From Archangium gephyra (lineage in GTDB: Bacteria > Myxococcota > Myxococcia > Myxococcales > Myxococcaceae): a stretch of 64,000 bases of DNA. This document shows, piece after piece, positions 42,499 to 53,532 of the stretch. The DNA is taken from assembly GCA_003243425.1 (NCBI GenBank), contig QFQP01000012.1:62001-126000 (forward strand), written 5' to 3'. Position numbers and translations under genes: made by a program. The notes below the pieces were generated by a model. The model ran no database searches, was not told the DNA's origin, and was given only the letters and a program-made list of their open reading frames with translations. Each line of letters opens with the position of its first letter. Position 1 is the stretch's first letter.

Positions 42499-43254
42499 AT
42501 GACCACTCAACGAATCGTCCTCATCACCGGTGCCAACCAGGGCATCGGCCTGCAGATCGCCAAAGACCTCGCTGCGAAGCGCTTCACCGTCTTCCTCGGC
42601 TCGCGAAGCTTCGAGCGCGGCGAAGCGGCGGCGAAGACCATCACGGGTGACGTGCGCCCCATTCAGCTCGACGTCACCGACGGGAAGTCGATCGCCGCGG
42701 CTGCCAAACGCATCGAGCAGGAGGCAGGCCACCTCGACGTGTTGGTGAACAACGCGGGCATCTCGAACACCCGCTTCAAGCCCGGGCAGAGCTTCGCCGA
42801 GTACACGCTGTCGACCCGCGCGAGCCTCGCGTCACTCGATGAGATGCGCGAGGTGTGGGAGACCAACGTGTTCGGGGCGCTGGCGGTGTACCAGGCGGTG
42901 TTGCCCCTGCTGCGCAAGTCGAAGGCCGCGCGCATCGTCGCGGTGTCGAGCGGCATGGGTTCGCTCACGTCGGTGCTCGACAAGAACTTCCCGTACCGCG
43001 CCGGCTACAGCCCGATCTACGGCGCGTCGAAAGCAGCGATGAATGCCGTCACCGTGGCGATGGCCGTCGAGCTCGAGAACGAAGGCATCAAGGTGAACGT
43101 GGTGACGCCGGGCTACACGAAGACGGCGCTCAACAACTTCGAAGGCTTCGAGACGGTCGAACAAGGTGCGGCCGAAGCCGTGCGCATCGCGCTCGCCGGC
43201 GACGAGGTGCCGGGCAGCACGTTCACGATGACGGGCGCGACGCTGCCCTGGTGA
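42499..43254 (+). CDS. Short-chain dehydrogenase/reductase
   Basis: A 251-residue SDR. Cofactor loop TGANQGIG, NAG motif VNNAG, catalytic serine in VAVSSGMG and the YxxxK motif at YGASK. It belongs to the carbonyl-reductase-like classical SDRs that lack other domains. Substrate unknown. Divergent from the AraC regulator; 99 bp separate the starts. The ATG at 42499 follows GGGG and lies after the putative AraC promoter region. A longer in-frame start is rejected because it overlaps the AraC gene. Confidence 0.9.
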   Translation: MTTQRIVLITGANQGIGLQIAKDLAAKRFTVFLGSRSFERGEAAAKTITGDVRPIQLDVTDGKSIAAAAKRIEQEAGHLDVLVNNAGISNTRFKPGQSFAEYTLSTRASLASLDEMREVWETNVFGALAVYQAVLPLLRKSKAARIVAVSSGMGSLTSVLDKNFPYRAGYSPIYGASKAAMNAVTVAMAVELENEGIKVNVVTPGYTKTALNNFEGFETVEQGAAEAVRIALAGDEVPGSTFTMTGATLPW

Positions 43255-43260
43255 CCTGAA

Positions 43261-43293
43261 CTTCCGCTCCCTGCGCCGAGGGGGCAGCGGAAG
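43261..43293. terminator. Stem-loop between convergent genes
   Basis: CTTCCGCT (43261-43268) pairs with AGCGGAAG (43286-43293), extended inside by CCCT with AGGG across a small bulge. It lies 6 nt after the SDR stop and ahead of the convergent gene end at 43363. Confidence 0.55.
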
Positions 43294-43362
43294 CCCGGGC
43301 TGCGGTGGCGAAGACCTGCGTTGCCCGCTGACGCCGGCCAAAAACGACTCGGGGCATCGCCC

Positions 43363-44076
43363 TCAGAGCCGCCCGAGCACGCGGCCGTCAACTCCGACGG
43401 ACACGGCGAGCGGCACCAACGTCACGCCGTACTTCTTCGCGAGGTCCTTCCGCTTCGATACGTCGACCTCGACCACGCGGCGCCCCTGGCGCTCGAGCTT
43501 CGGCTTCACCTCGTGGCACTCGCTGCACAGCGGGTGCGTGAACACCACGGCGAGATCTCCACCGCCGCTGACGCCCAGCTGCTCGAGGTCGAGCTTCTCG
43601 AGCGCGCCACCCTTCACGCCGCGGAGCCTGGCGATGACCTTGTACATCTCGCAGCCCACGCACAGGCCCGTCGTCGTCGCCAGGCCGGCCAGCGCCGCCA
43701 CGATGCCGCCGAGCACCGCGCCGAGCGTTCCGTAGCCGGTCACGTACGCCACCGACGCAGACAGCAGGAACACCGCGCCGATGATGTTCGCGAAGCGCGG
43801 CGCGCGGCTGTCTTCGAGCTCGCCCTCACCGACCTTCGGCTGCACCACTTCGAAATAGAACACGCACGGCAGGCAGTACTTGCGGCCGAACACCACGCTC
43901 ACCGCGAGCTGCGTCCCCAGCACCGCCAACAGCGGCCAGAAACCCGTCGCCACCGCGATCGCCGCTCCAACGGACACCACCGCCTGGTTGAAGCGCGGCG
44001 CGCGTGAATCGATGACCAGCAGGTCTTTGTAGGGATCTGCCTGGCGGCTGAACGAAGCGGTGGCGGTTGCAGACAT
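43363..44076 (-). CDS. DUF4395 membrane protein with thioredoxin-like tail
   Basis: A 237-residue protein. Residues 1-145 show the DUF4395 pattern (DSRAPRFNQAVV, ATGFWPLLAVLGTQLAVSVVFGRKYCLPC in pieces, then a second DSRAPRF), with four hydrophobic helices and CLPC between them. Residues about 160-237 resemble a thioredoxin fold: a redox-type CSEC motif (THPLCSECHEVKPKL) and VVEVDVSKRKDLAKKYGV. It probably handles thiols at the membrane. A TACGGT hexamer lies 7 nt before the ATG. It follows the RND exporter gene by 49 nt. Confidence 0.72.
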   Translation of the reverse strand: MSATATASFSRQADPYKDLLVIDSRAPRFNQAVVSVGAAIAVATGFWPLLAVLGTQLAVSVVFGRKYCLPCVFYFEVVQPKVGEGELEDSRAPRFANIIGAVFLLSASVAYVTGYGTLGAVLGGIVAALAGLATTTGLCVGCEMYKVIARLRGVKGGALEKLDLEQLGVSGGGDLAVVFTHPLCSECHEVKPKLERQGRRVVEVDVSKRKDLAKKYGVTLVPLAVSVGVDGRVLGRL

Positions 44077-44083
44077 GCCGTCC

Positions 44084-44097
44084 ACCGTAACGGACGG
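44084..44097 (-). promoter_or_regulatory. -10-like element and repeated TAACGGACGG motif
   Basis: TACGGT (minus strand) lies 7 nt before the ATG at 44076. The overlapping plus-strand word TAACGGACGG (44088-44097) recurs at 44127-44136, a possible regulator site. Confidence 0.35.
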
Positions 44098-44125
44098 CTA
44101 TCCGCCATGCAAGATGACGTCTGTT

Positions 44126-46756
44126 TTAACGGACGGACTCGTCTCCGAGGTGCTCGGCGCCGCGGCGGTCGTACATGATCTGCAGCACCGCGGCCAGGAC
44201 GGTGAAGCTGACCAGCAGCGTGGTGCCCAGACCGAGGCAGGCCACGTAGCCGATGGAGCGCAGGCCCAGATGCTCGGCGAAGAACAACGACCCGAAGCCC
44301 GCGATGGTGGTGAGCGTGGAGCTGGCGACGGCGCTGCCGACGGAACGAAGCGCGACCAGCGGCGGCACGCCTTCGAGGTAGCGGTGCAGCAGGTACAGAC
44401 CGTGACTGACCCCGAAGCCGAGGAGGATCGGCAGGATCACCAGGTTCATGAAGTTGAGCCGGTGGTTGGTGATGCTGAGCAGACCCAACATCATCAACAA
44501 CCCGATTCCCAGCGGCAGCACCGAGGCCACGGCCAGCTTCACCGAGCGGAAGTCGAGGTAGTGCATGATGAGAATCCACAACGCCGCGAGCACCACGGTC
44601 AGCTTCCCGTCCCACAGCACGATGCGGGCGAGCTTGGCGTAGAGCAGCGCGAGGCCGGCCGACTGGTACTCGGCGCCGCTCTTGCCCTTGATGATTCGGG
44701 TCTCGTCGGCGAACGCGAGCATGTTCTTGCCGTCCCAGAGGTCGACCTTCGGGTACAGAAACGTGAGGTAGCCGTGGTTCTCGGGCTTCGTGGTCGGCAG
44801 GTGCTTGAACTGATCAGCGTAGATGTCGGGCACGCCGTTGACGTCGAAGGGCTTCCTGGCGAGCACCTTGAAGAAGAACTCGGCCTTCTCCTGCACGTCG
44901 GGAGGCAGTGAAGAGACCTCGATGTCCTTGAGCTCTTCGCGCCACTCTTCGAGCACCTTCGCGTTGGCCTTCGCGGTCTCGGGCGGCGGCGTGAACGTGT
45001 AGATGCTGACGACCTGATCGACCGTCTTGTACTTCGAGATGTCGACGTTGAAGTTGTGGTCCGGGTCGTCGGTCATGCCGTCCCAGATGTCTTTCGCGCC
45101 GGCGAGGTCCTTCGTGTACACGGCGATGGGGTCGGAGCTGATCTGGAAGCGCGTGGTGATTTCGTCCTGCAGCTTCACCGACGGCTGATCAACCGGCATC
45201 AACGCGCGGGTGTTGTAGTTGAAGCGCACGCCGCCCTTGAACCGCTCGGCGAGCGTCATCTCGCGGTCTTTGGGGATCGGGAAATCGACCCACGGCACCG
45301 CGAATGCGCAGACCGCGGCGACCACCGCGAGGGAGACACCGAGCACCAGCCACGGCTTGTGAATGCGCGTCTTGCCCGACGTCAGATCTTCCGACGGCGG
45401 CTTCATGGTGCCGACGATCTTCGCGGGCCATTCCGGGTTGCGGTGACCAAAGATGGCGAGGATCGCCGGCGCCCACGCGAAGAGCGCGACGGCGGTGAGC
45501 ATGGTGCCGAAGCCCGCGAGGAACCCGAACTGCGAGAAGCCGCGGAACTCGGAGACCAGCAACACGAAGAAGCTGCCGGCGGTGACGATGGCCGAGATGA
45601 GCGCGGGGCGACCGGAGTTGATGATGGCGTCCCGAATGGCGTCGTCCCACTTCTTGCCCATGCCGAGCTCGATGCGCGTGCGGTAGGTGAAGTGAATGCC
45701 GTAGTCGATGCCGAAGCCCAGCAGGATGGCGGCGATGATGCTGGTCACCATGTTGAGTTCGCCGAGCGTGAGCTTGGCGAAGCCCAGCGTGTACACGGTG
45801 CCGAGCACGGTGCCCGAGAGCACGATGAGCGTCGGCCACAGCTTGCGGAAGAAGATGAAGATGATGGCGGCGATCGACACCAGCGCCACGATGGTCACGT
45901 CGTCGACCGACGACATGATGGCCACGCTGTCGTCGACGTTGGTCTTGTAGGAACCGGTGAAACCGAAGGCGATCTTCTTGTCGTCGCCCATCAGGTCGTA
46001 GTCTTCGACGAGCTCGACGCCGGCCTTCTTCGCCGCGTTCTGGAGCAGCCCGCTGGTGAGCACCGTGCCAGCCTTTGCGTTGCCGGTCATCGCCGCGATG
46101 AAGTCCTGCGTGCTGCCCAGCTGCGTGGAGTTCCACATCGGCTTGACCAGCATCAACACCATCTTCTTGTCGTCGCTGATGTAGTAGTCGTCGCGGATGC
46201 TCTTCTTGCCGACCGAAGAGTACTTCTTCACCAGATCTTCGAGCTCGAGCTTCACCGGTTCGGTCTTGCGCAGCTCGATGAAGAACGGGTTGTTCCGGCG
46301 CAGCTGATCTTTCAGATACGCGTTGATGCGCTTCTTGCCCTCGAGGAGATCCTCGGTGCGGATGAAGAGCACCATGTTCTCCTGCACGAACTCGACGGGC
46401 ACGCGGTAGGTGATGAAGCGCACGTACGGCGTGCCATCGGGCTGCTTGCTCGCGAGCAGCTCGGCGTTCACTTCGTCGGCGAGTTTCTTCAGCGCCTTCT
46501 CGTCGTTGGAGCGGAAGGCGACCTGCAGGTAGCCAGCGCCGCCGACCATGTCGATGACGCGCTTGACCGCCACCACCTCGGGCAACTCCTGCCTGATCAG
46601 TGACAGCTGATCAGACTCGAGGCGCAGGTTCATCGCGAGCAGCGTGGAGCCGACGCCGAGCGCCAACAGGAGTCCGAGGACCTTCGCCGGGTGCTTGACG
46701 ACGAGGTTCGCGTACGCGGTGAGCCCGCGCGTGATGAAGGCTGACTTGTCACTCAT
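44126..46756 (-). CDS. RND/MMPL-type exporter
   Basis: An 876-residue membrane transporter. An N-terminal helix is followed by a large periplasmic loop (about 50-260), five or six helices with GFGIDYGIHFTYRTRIELG (in pieces), a second periplasmic loop, and another block with GFGVSHGLYLLHRYLEG. Paired GFG-x-D/S-(Y/H)GI motifs are typical for MMPL/HpnN-type RND proteins that move lipids or drugs with proton coupling. The likely substrate is a lipid or hopanoid. TATGAG lies 9 nt before the ATG. Confidence 0.87.
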   Translation of the reverse strand: MSDKSAFITRGLTAYANLVVKHPAKVLGLLLALGVGSTLLAMNLRLESDQLSLIRQELPEVVAVKRVIDMVGGAGYLQVAFRSNDEKALKKLADEVNAELLASKQPDGTPYVRFITYRVPVEFVQENMVLFIRTEDLLEGKKRINAYLKDQLRRNNPFFIELRKTEPVKLELEDLVKKYSSVGKKSIRDDYYISDDKKMVLMLVKPMWNSTQLGSTQDFIAAMTGNAKAGTVLTSGLLQNAAKKAGVELVEDYDLMGDDKKIAFGFTGSYKTNVDDSVAIMSSVDDVTIVALVSIAAIIFIFFRKLWPTLIVLSGTVLGTVYTLGFAKLTLGELNMVTSIIAAILLGFGIDYGIHFTYRTRIELGMGKKWDDAIRDAIINSGRPALISAIVTAGSFFVLLVSEFRGFSQFGFLAGFGTMLTAVALFAWAPAILAIFGHRNPEWPAKIVGTMKPPSEDLTSGKTRIHKPWLVLGVSLAVVAAVCAFAVPWVDFPIPKDREMTLAERFKGGVRFNYNTRALMPVDQPSVKLQDEITTRFQISSDPIAVYTKDLAGAKDIWDGMTDDPDHNFNVDISKYKTVDQVVSIYTFTPPPETAKANAKVLEEWREELKDIEVSSLPPDVQEKAEFFFKVLARKPFDVNGVPDIYADQFKHLPTTKPENHGYLTFLYPKVDLWDGKNMLAFADETRIIKGKSGAEYQSAGLALLYAKLARIVLWDGKLTVVLAALWILIMHYLDFRSVKLAVASVLPLGIGLLMMLGLLSITNHRLNFMNLVILPILLGFGVSHGLYLLHRYLEGVPPLVALRSVGSAVASSTLTTIAGFGSLFFAEHLGLRSIGYVACLGLGTTLLVSFTVLAAVLQIMYDRRGAEHLGDESVR

Positions 46757-46864
46757 GGCCGGGCGCTCATAGCGAGGCCGTCACGCTGGAGTCACAAAAA
46801 GAAGTGACCGGTGTGAATACAGCAACCCACTCGCCGTCTGGGGCGCGGTTCAAAAATCAACCCC

Positions 46865-46870
46865 GGAGGG
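46865..46870 (+). promoter_or_regulatory. Ribosome binding site
   Basis: GGAGGG lies 8 nt before the ATG at 46879 and favours that start over a longer in-frame one at 46804. Confidence 0.65.
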
Positions 46871-46878
46871 ATTCCCAC

Positions 46879-47751
46879 ATGTCTCGTCTGTTTCTCGTGT
46901 CTGCGCTCGGCTTCATCGTCACCGGGTGCGCGGGCATCACCGTGAAGAAGGACCAGGTCGCAGCCACCAGGCGCGTCGCCATCGTCGGCTATCAGGGCAT
47001 CTTGCAGATGGAGGACAACGACGCGTCGTCGAAGAACAGCATCACCGGCGCCATCGGCGCCTCGAAGGCCATGGCCGACATGTCGAGCGGCAAGATGGGC
47101 GCGCGGCGCGGAGAGCAGGCGAAGAACGGCTACGGCGAGTTGGCGAAGCGGCTCAACGGCACGTTCGGCTGGGAGATCATCGACCAGTCGGCGCTGGGAA
47201 CGGTGCCCGCCTACCAGGAGAAGGTCGCGAAGTCGGGCGGCCTGATGCGCACCGGTTCACAGACGGTCGAAGGGTTGCTCACGCAGTACGAGGTGAACAC
47301 CTTCAAGCCTGAGCAGCTGGCGGCGATCGCGCAGGGCATCAACGCCGACGCGCTGGCGACGGTCGAGCTCAAGTACACGGTCGGCAAGCGCGGTGGCGTG
47401 TCGATCGGCGGCATGGGTTCGACCACGAAGTACCCGGTGGCGACGGCGCACTTCAAGGTGGTGAACAAGGCCGGTGAGGTCATCTGGGAAGACTGGGTGG
47501 CCAGGGGTGAGGTCGCGTCGAAGGGGCTGCGCAACACCATGGGCGCCGACATCGTCGCCGAAGAGACCGAGATCCTCATCGAGGCCGCGAACAGCGCGTT
47601 CGACGCCATCATCGCGCGGTACCAGGGCGCCGAAGATGCGAACGCGAAGGACAAGGGCACCGTGAAGCCGAGTGACACGGCGCCGGCGTCGACCCCGGCT
47701 GCGGCTCCGGCGACCGACGAGAAGAAGGAAGAAGCGCCGCCGGCCTCGTGA
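46879..47751 (+). CDS. Lipoprotein of unknown function
   Basis: A 290-residue predicted lipoprotein (MSRLFLVSALGFIVTGC, lipobox VTGC). The mature domain has a mixed alpha/beta layout with many Gly-rich turns, including KRGGVSIGGMGSTTKYPVATAHFKVVNKAGEV (in pieces), a style of periplasmic proteins that may bind nucleotides or ions, and ends in a Pro/Ala/Thr/Glu tail. No family recognised. Divergent from the RND exporter gene, which has its start 122 nt away. Confidence 0.68.
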   Translation: MSRLFLVSALGFIVTGCAGITVKKDQVAATRRVAIVGYQGILQMEDNDASSKNSITGAIGASKAMADMSSGKMGARRGEQAKNGYGELAKRLNGTFGWEIIDQSALGTVPAYQEKVAKSGGLMRTGSQTVEGLLTQYEVNTFKPEQLAAIAQGINADALATVELKYTVGKRGGVSIGGMGSTTKYPVATAHFKVVNKAGEVIWEDWVARGEVASKGLRNTMGADIVAEETEILIEAANSAFDAIIARYQGAEDANAKDKGTVKPSDTAPASTPAAAPATDEKKEEAPPAS

Positions 47752-47777
47752 GCTGATCAGAAGGGGACGTGACGGGG

Positions 47778-47816
47778 GCCGCGCTGATCAACTCGGCGCG
47801 GCTTCTTCTTTTTTTT
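47778..47816 (+). terminator. Intrinsic terminator
   Basis: GCCGCGC (47778-47784) pairs with GCGCGGC (47796-47802) and is followed by TTCTTCTTTTTTTT. The 11-nt loop contains TGATCA. It ends the lipoprotein transcript at 47751 and faces the convergent gene. Confidence 0.85.
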
Positions 47817-47843
47817 CGGCCTCGATGCGTTCGGCGCTTCTGA

Positions 47844-48494
47844 TCAGCGCGTCACGGCGTTGAGGTCCTCGCTCTCGAGCACCGTCTTGTGCGAGCCGTG
47901 CAGCGCGACCTGCACCATCGCAAAGCCCAGCTGCCGAGAGGAGGTCACGTACTTCGTCATGCCCTTGAACAACGGGTAGAGCGGCTTCGTGAACACATAC
48001 ATCCACCGGTACGCGGGCGTCTTCGACTCGATGCCGTCCATCGGTTGGATGTAGCCGGGCCTGAACGCCGCGAACGACTTGAACCCCAGCGCGCGAAGTT
48101 CATCTTCCGTCTTCTTCTTCACGCGGGCCCACATGCTGTTCCCGTCGGCGCCTGCCCCCGAGACGAAGACGAAGCGCGCCTGCGGTGACCTCGCGTGCAG
48201 CGCCTTCGCGAAGTCCATCGTCAGCGTGGAGGTGATGCGCGTGTAGTCGGCCTCGCTCATGCCGCCGGAAGAAACGCCGAGGCACCAGAGCACGGCGTCG
48301 ACGCCGCCGAGCAATTCACCCGCATCGCTCCAGTCGTGAAGGTCTTTGCGCACGACCTCTTCGACCTTCGAATGGTTCGCGTCGAGTGGTGAGCGGCCGA
48401 TGGCGACGATGCGTGTCACTTCGCTTCGCGTGAGCAGCTCACGAAGCACCGCCTGACCAATCATTCCGCTGCCGCCGACGAGGATTGCCTTCAT
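47844..48494 (-). CDS. NAD(P)-binding oxidoreductase-like protein
   Basis: A 216-residue atypical SDR. The nucleotide-binding loop is VGGSGMIGQAVLREL at the N-terminus; FVFVSGAGADGNSMW, GFKSFAAFRPGYIQP and the helices after match the NmrA/HTATIP2-like group. There is no obvious YxxxK catalytic pair, so it may be a sensor or a non-catalytic isomerase. The stop lies in TGATCA. Intact start ATG at 48494, with TACGAA 6 nt upstream. Confidence 0.82.
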   Translation of the reverse strand: MKAILVGGSGMIGQAVLRELLTRSEVTRIVAIGRSPLDANHSKVEEVVRKDLHDWSDAGELLGGVDAVLWCLGVSSGGMSEADYTRITSTLTMDFAKALHARSPQARFVFVSGAGADGNSMWARVKKKTEDELRALGFKSFAAFRPGYIQPMDGIESKTPAYRWMYVFTKPLYPLFKGMTKYVTSSRQLGFAMVQVALHGSHKTVLESEDLNAVTR

Positions 48495-48803
48495 GGGTGC
48501 TTCGTACCGGCCTCGGTTCGCGCCAGCCGTGAAGAAAGCTGAAGCCCGAATGGTGGGCGGTGGCTTCATTGTCGCCGCAACCAGCAGGTCGCGAGCAGGC
48601 ACCGCGACCGCGAGGCGAATGGCGCGCAACTGGCGGCTGGTTTGGGAGCGGAGCCGGCCCAAATCCACCGCCGGAAGGACGTTGGCTCACTTTCCGACGC
48701 GTAGAGAGCCTGTCGCGCTCTGGGCTCGGCCGAGATCCGCCGCCCTCTCGTCCTTCAAGGCGGAGTTGATCTTCTCCTCATATCGACGTATCAACATTCA
48801 TCG
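48495..48803. other. Divergent regulatory region upstream of the methionine-synthase operon
   Basis: A 309-bp gap without a supported gene. The right end contains GTTGAT (48765-48770) and ATCAAC (48790-48795) as inverted half-sites, and TATCAA at 48789-48794 lies 9 nt before the ATG at 48804. This is a plausible operator for the ArsR-type regulator. Confidence 0.4.
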
Positions 48804-49727
48804 ATGGAGCAGTTGACCGAAGCCTTTCGTGTCCTTGGCGACCCCACCCGGCTGCGAATTCTGCGGCTGGTGGGCGAAGCACGCCTCAACGGCTCGGAGG
48901 TCGTCTCGCTGGTGGGCGTGGCGCAGTCGTCGGTCTCGCACCACCTGACCAAGCTCAAGAGCCTCGACCTGATCAGCGAAGAGCGCGTGGGCGGCTACAC
49001 GTATTACTCGCTGGGCATCGACGAGAAGTCGCCGCTGTGGCCGTTGATCAACCTCGCGCGCGCGGCGCCCGACGAACACGGTGACAAGGCGCGGCTGCGT
49101 GAGCTGCTCCGCCGCCGTGAAGACGTGCAGACGCTCAACGAAAAGCTCCTCGAGCCCGGGCAGTCGTGGCGGCTGTGGTCGAGCGCGTTGTCGTCGCTGC
49201 TGCCGCCGCTGGAGGTGGTCGACTTCGGCTGCGGCACCGGCTCGCTGACGGTCGAGCTCGCGCGCTGGGCCCGGCACGTCACCGCCATCGATCGCTCCGA
49301 AGGCGCGCTGGAAAAGGCGAAGGCCGAAGCCGCGCGGCAGGGCCTCACCAACATCACCTTCCTCGCGGCCGACCTCGAGAAGCTCCCGCTCGATTCTGCG
49401 AGCGCCGACCTGGTCGTCATCTCGCAGAGCCTGCACCACGTCGCCAACATCGACGCCGTGGTGGCCGAAGGCGCGCGGCTGCTCAAGACCAACGGCCGCA
49501 TGGTGGTGCTCGAGCTGCTGCCGCACGACGAGGCGTGGGTGAAGTCGCGGCTCGGGCACCAGCACCTCGGCTTCGACCCCGACCAGGTGCAGGCCGCCAT
49601 GCAGCGCGCCGGCATCGACGCCCACCCCGTTCACCCCGGCCCGAGAGACTCGACGTCTCCGTTCAAGGCCTTCCTCCTCACCGGTACTCGCGGCCGGAAG
49701 TCACTCGCGAAGCTCAAGGTCCTATGA
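48804..49727 (+). CDS. ArsR-type HTH fused to SAM-dependent methyltransferase
   Basis: A 307-residue fusion. Residues 1-85 are an ArsR winged helix (LGDPTRLRILRLVGEARLNGSEVV, VAQSSVSHHLTKLKSLDL, each in pieces). Residues about 130-300 are a Rossmann methyltransferase (EVVDFGCGTGSLTVELA, VTAIDRS, LPLDSASADLVVISQSLHHV). This architecture recurs next to methionine-cycle genes; by analogy with SahR it may sense SAM or SAH and repress metH. Its stop overlaps the next ATG (ATGA), so it is in one operon with the methionine synthase genes. Confidence 0.87.
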   Translation: MEQLTEAFRVLGDPTRLRILRLVGEARLNGSEVVSLVGVAQSSVSHHLTKLKSLDLISEERVGGYTYYSLGIDEKSPLWPLINLARAAPDEHGDKARLRELLRRREDVQTLNEKLLEPGQSWRLWSSALSSLLPPLEVVDFGCGTGSLTVELARWARHVTAIDRSEGALEKAKAEAARQGLTNITFLAADLEKLPLDSASADLVVISQSLHHVANIDAVVAEGARLLKTNGRMVVLELLPHDEAWVKSRLGHQHLGFDPDQVQAAMQRAGIDAHPVHPGPRDSTSPFKAFLLTGTRGRKSLAKLKVL

Positions 49728-50767
49728 CGCTCGAAGAACTGTTCAAGCAGCGCATCGTCATCATCGATGGCGCGATGGGTTCACTCATTCAGACCTACGG
49801 CCTGGAAGAGAAGGACTTCCGCGGTGAGCGCTTCGCGAAGCATCACAAAGACCTCAAGGGCAACAACGACCTCTTGAGCATCACCCGGCCCGACGTCATC
49901 GAGGCCATTCACGGCCGCTACTTCGACGCCGGCGCCGACGTGGTCGAGACCAACACGTTCAACAGCACGTCCATCAGCCAGGCCGACTACGAGATGGAAG
50001 CCGCGGTGCGCGACATCAACCTCGCCGCCGCGCGGTGTGCCCGCCGCGCTGCCGACGCCGCCCAGGCGCGTACGCCGGGCCGCACGTGCTTCGTGGCCGG
50101 CGCCATCGGGCCGCTCAACCGCACGCTCTCGATGTCGCCCGACGTCAACCGCCCCGACTACCGCGCGGTCACCTGGAATCAGGTCGTCGCCGCGTACGAA
50201 GAGCAGATCGTCGCGCTGCTCGACGGCGGCGTCGACGCGCTGCTGGTCGAGACCATCTTCGACACGCTCAACAGCAAGGCCGCGCTCTTCGCCATCGAAG
50301 GCGTCTTCGAGCAGCGTGGGCAGCGCGTGCCGGTGATGATCTCGGTCACCATCACCGACGCCTCGGGCCGCACGTTGTCGGGCCAGACCATCACCGCGTT
50401 CTACGACTCGATTCGGCACGCCAACCCGCTGTCGGTGGGCATCAACTGCGCGCTCGGCGGCAAGGAGATGCGCCCGTACATCCAGGAGCTCGCGCGCCTC
50501 GCCGAGTGTCACGTCAGCTGCTACCCGAATGCCGGCCTGCCCAACGCGTTCGGCGGCTACGACGAGACGCCCGAAGAGATGGCCGAGATTCTGGGCGGCT
50601 TCGCGAAGGAAGGCTGGCTCAACATGGTCGGCGGGTGCTGCGGCTCGACGCCCGAGCACATCGCCGCCATCGCGCGCGTGATGAAGAAGTACCCCCCGCG
50701 CGCTGCGAACGCCCCCATTCACGCCATGCGGCTCTCGGGTCTCGAGACGCTCGTCGTCGGCGCCTGA
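49724..50767 (+). CDS. metH: MetH homocysteine-binding half (split methionine synthase, part 1)
   Basis: A 347-residue protein covering only the homocysteine domain of cobalamin-dependent methionine synthase. It begins IVIIDGAMGSLIQ. The zinc ligands are C242 (INCALGG) and C305-C306 (GGCCGS). In a full MetH this domain continues straight into the pterin domain; here TGA (in TGATCA) ends the chain after LVVGA and the second half starts 23 nt later. The pair should assemble into one enzyme converting homocysteine and methyl-THF to methionine. Confidence 0.9.
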   Translation: MTLEELFKQRIVIIDGAMGSLIQTYGLEEKDFRGERFAKHHKDLKGNNDLLSITRPDVIEAIHGRYFDAGADVVETNTFNSTSISQADYEMEAAVRDINLAAARCARRAADAAQARTPGRTCFVAGAIGPLNRTLSMSPDVNRPDYRAVTWNQVVAAYEEQIVALLDGGVDALLVETIFDTLNSKAALFAIEGVFEQRGQRVPVMISVTITDASGRTLSGQTITAFYDSIRHANPLSVGINCALGGKEMRPYIQELARLAECHVSCYPNAGLPNAFGGYDETPEEMAEILGGFAKEGWLNMVGGCCGSTPEHIAAIARVMKKYPPRAANAPIHAMRLSGLETLVVGA

Positions 50768-50790
50768 TCAATCTCTTCCCGGAACTCACG

Positions 50791-53481
<2,691 letters not shown>

Positions 53482-53488
53482 GACAGGA

Positions 53489-53528
53489 GTCCCTCTCTCC
53501 GCAGTGGGGAGAGGGTCGGGAGAGGGGG
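53489..53528. repeat. REP-like stem-loop after metH
   Basis: CCCTCTCTCC (53491-53500) pairs with GGGGAGAGGG (53506-53515) around GCAGT, followed by TCGGGAGAGGGGGG. This resembles the dispersed CCCTCTCC...GGAGAGGG-TCGGG elements found between genes in many bacteria. It also may end the metH transcript. A diverged relative lies at 62298-62343. Confidence 0.6.
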
Positions 53529-53532
53529 GGGC

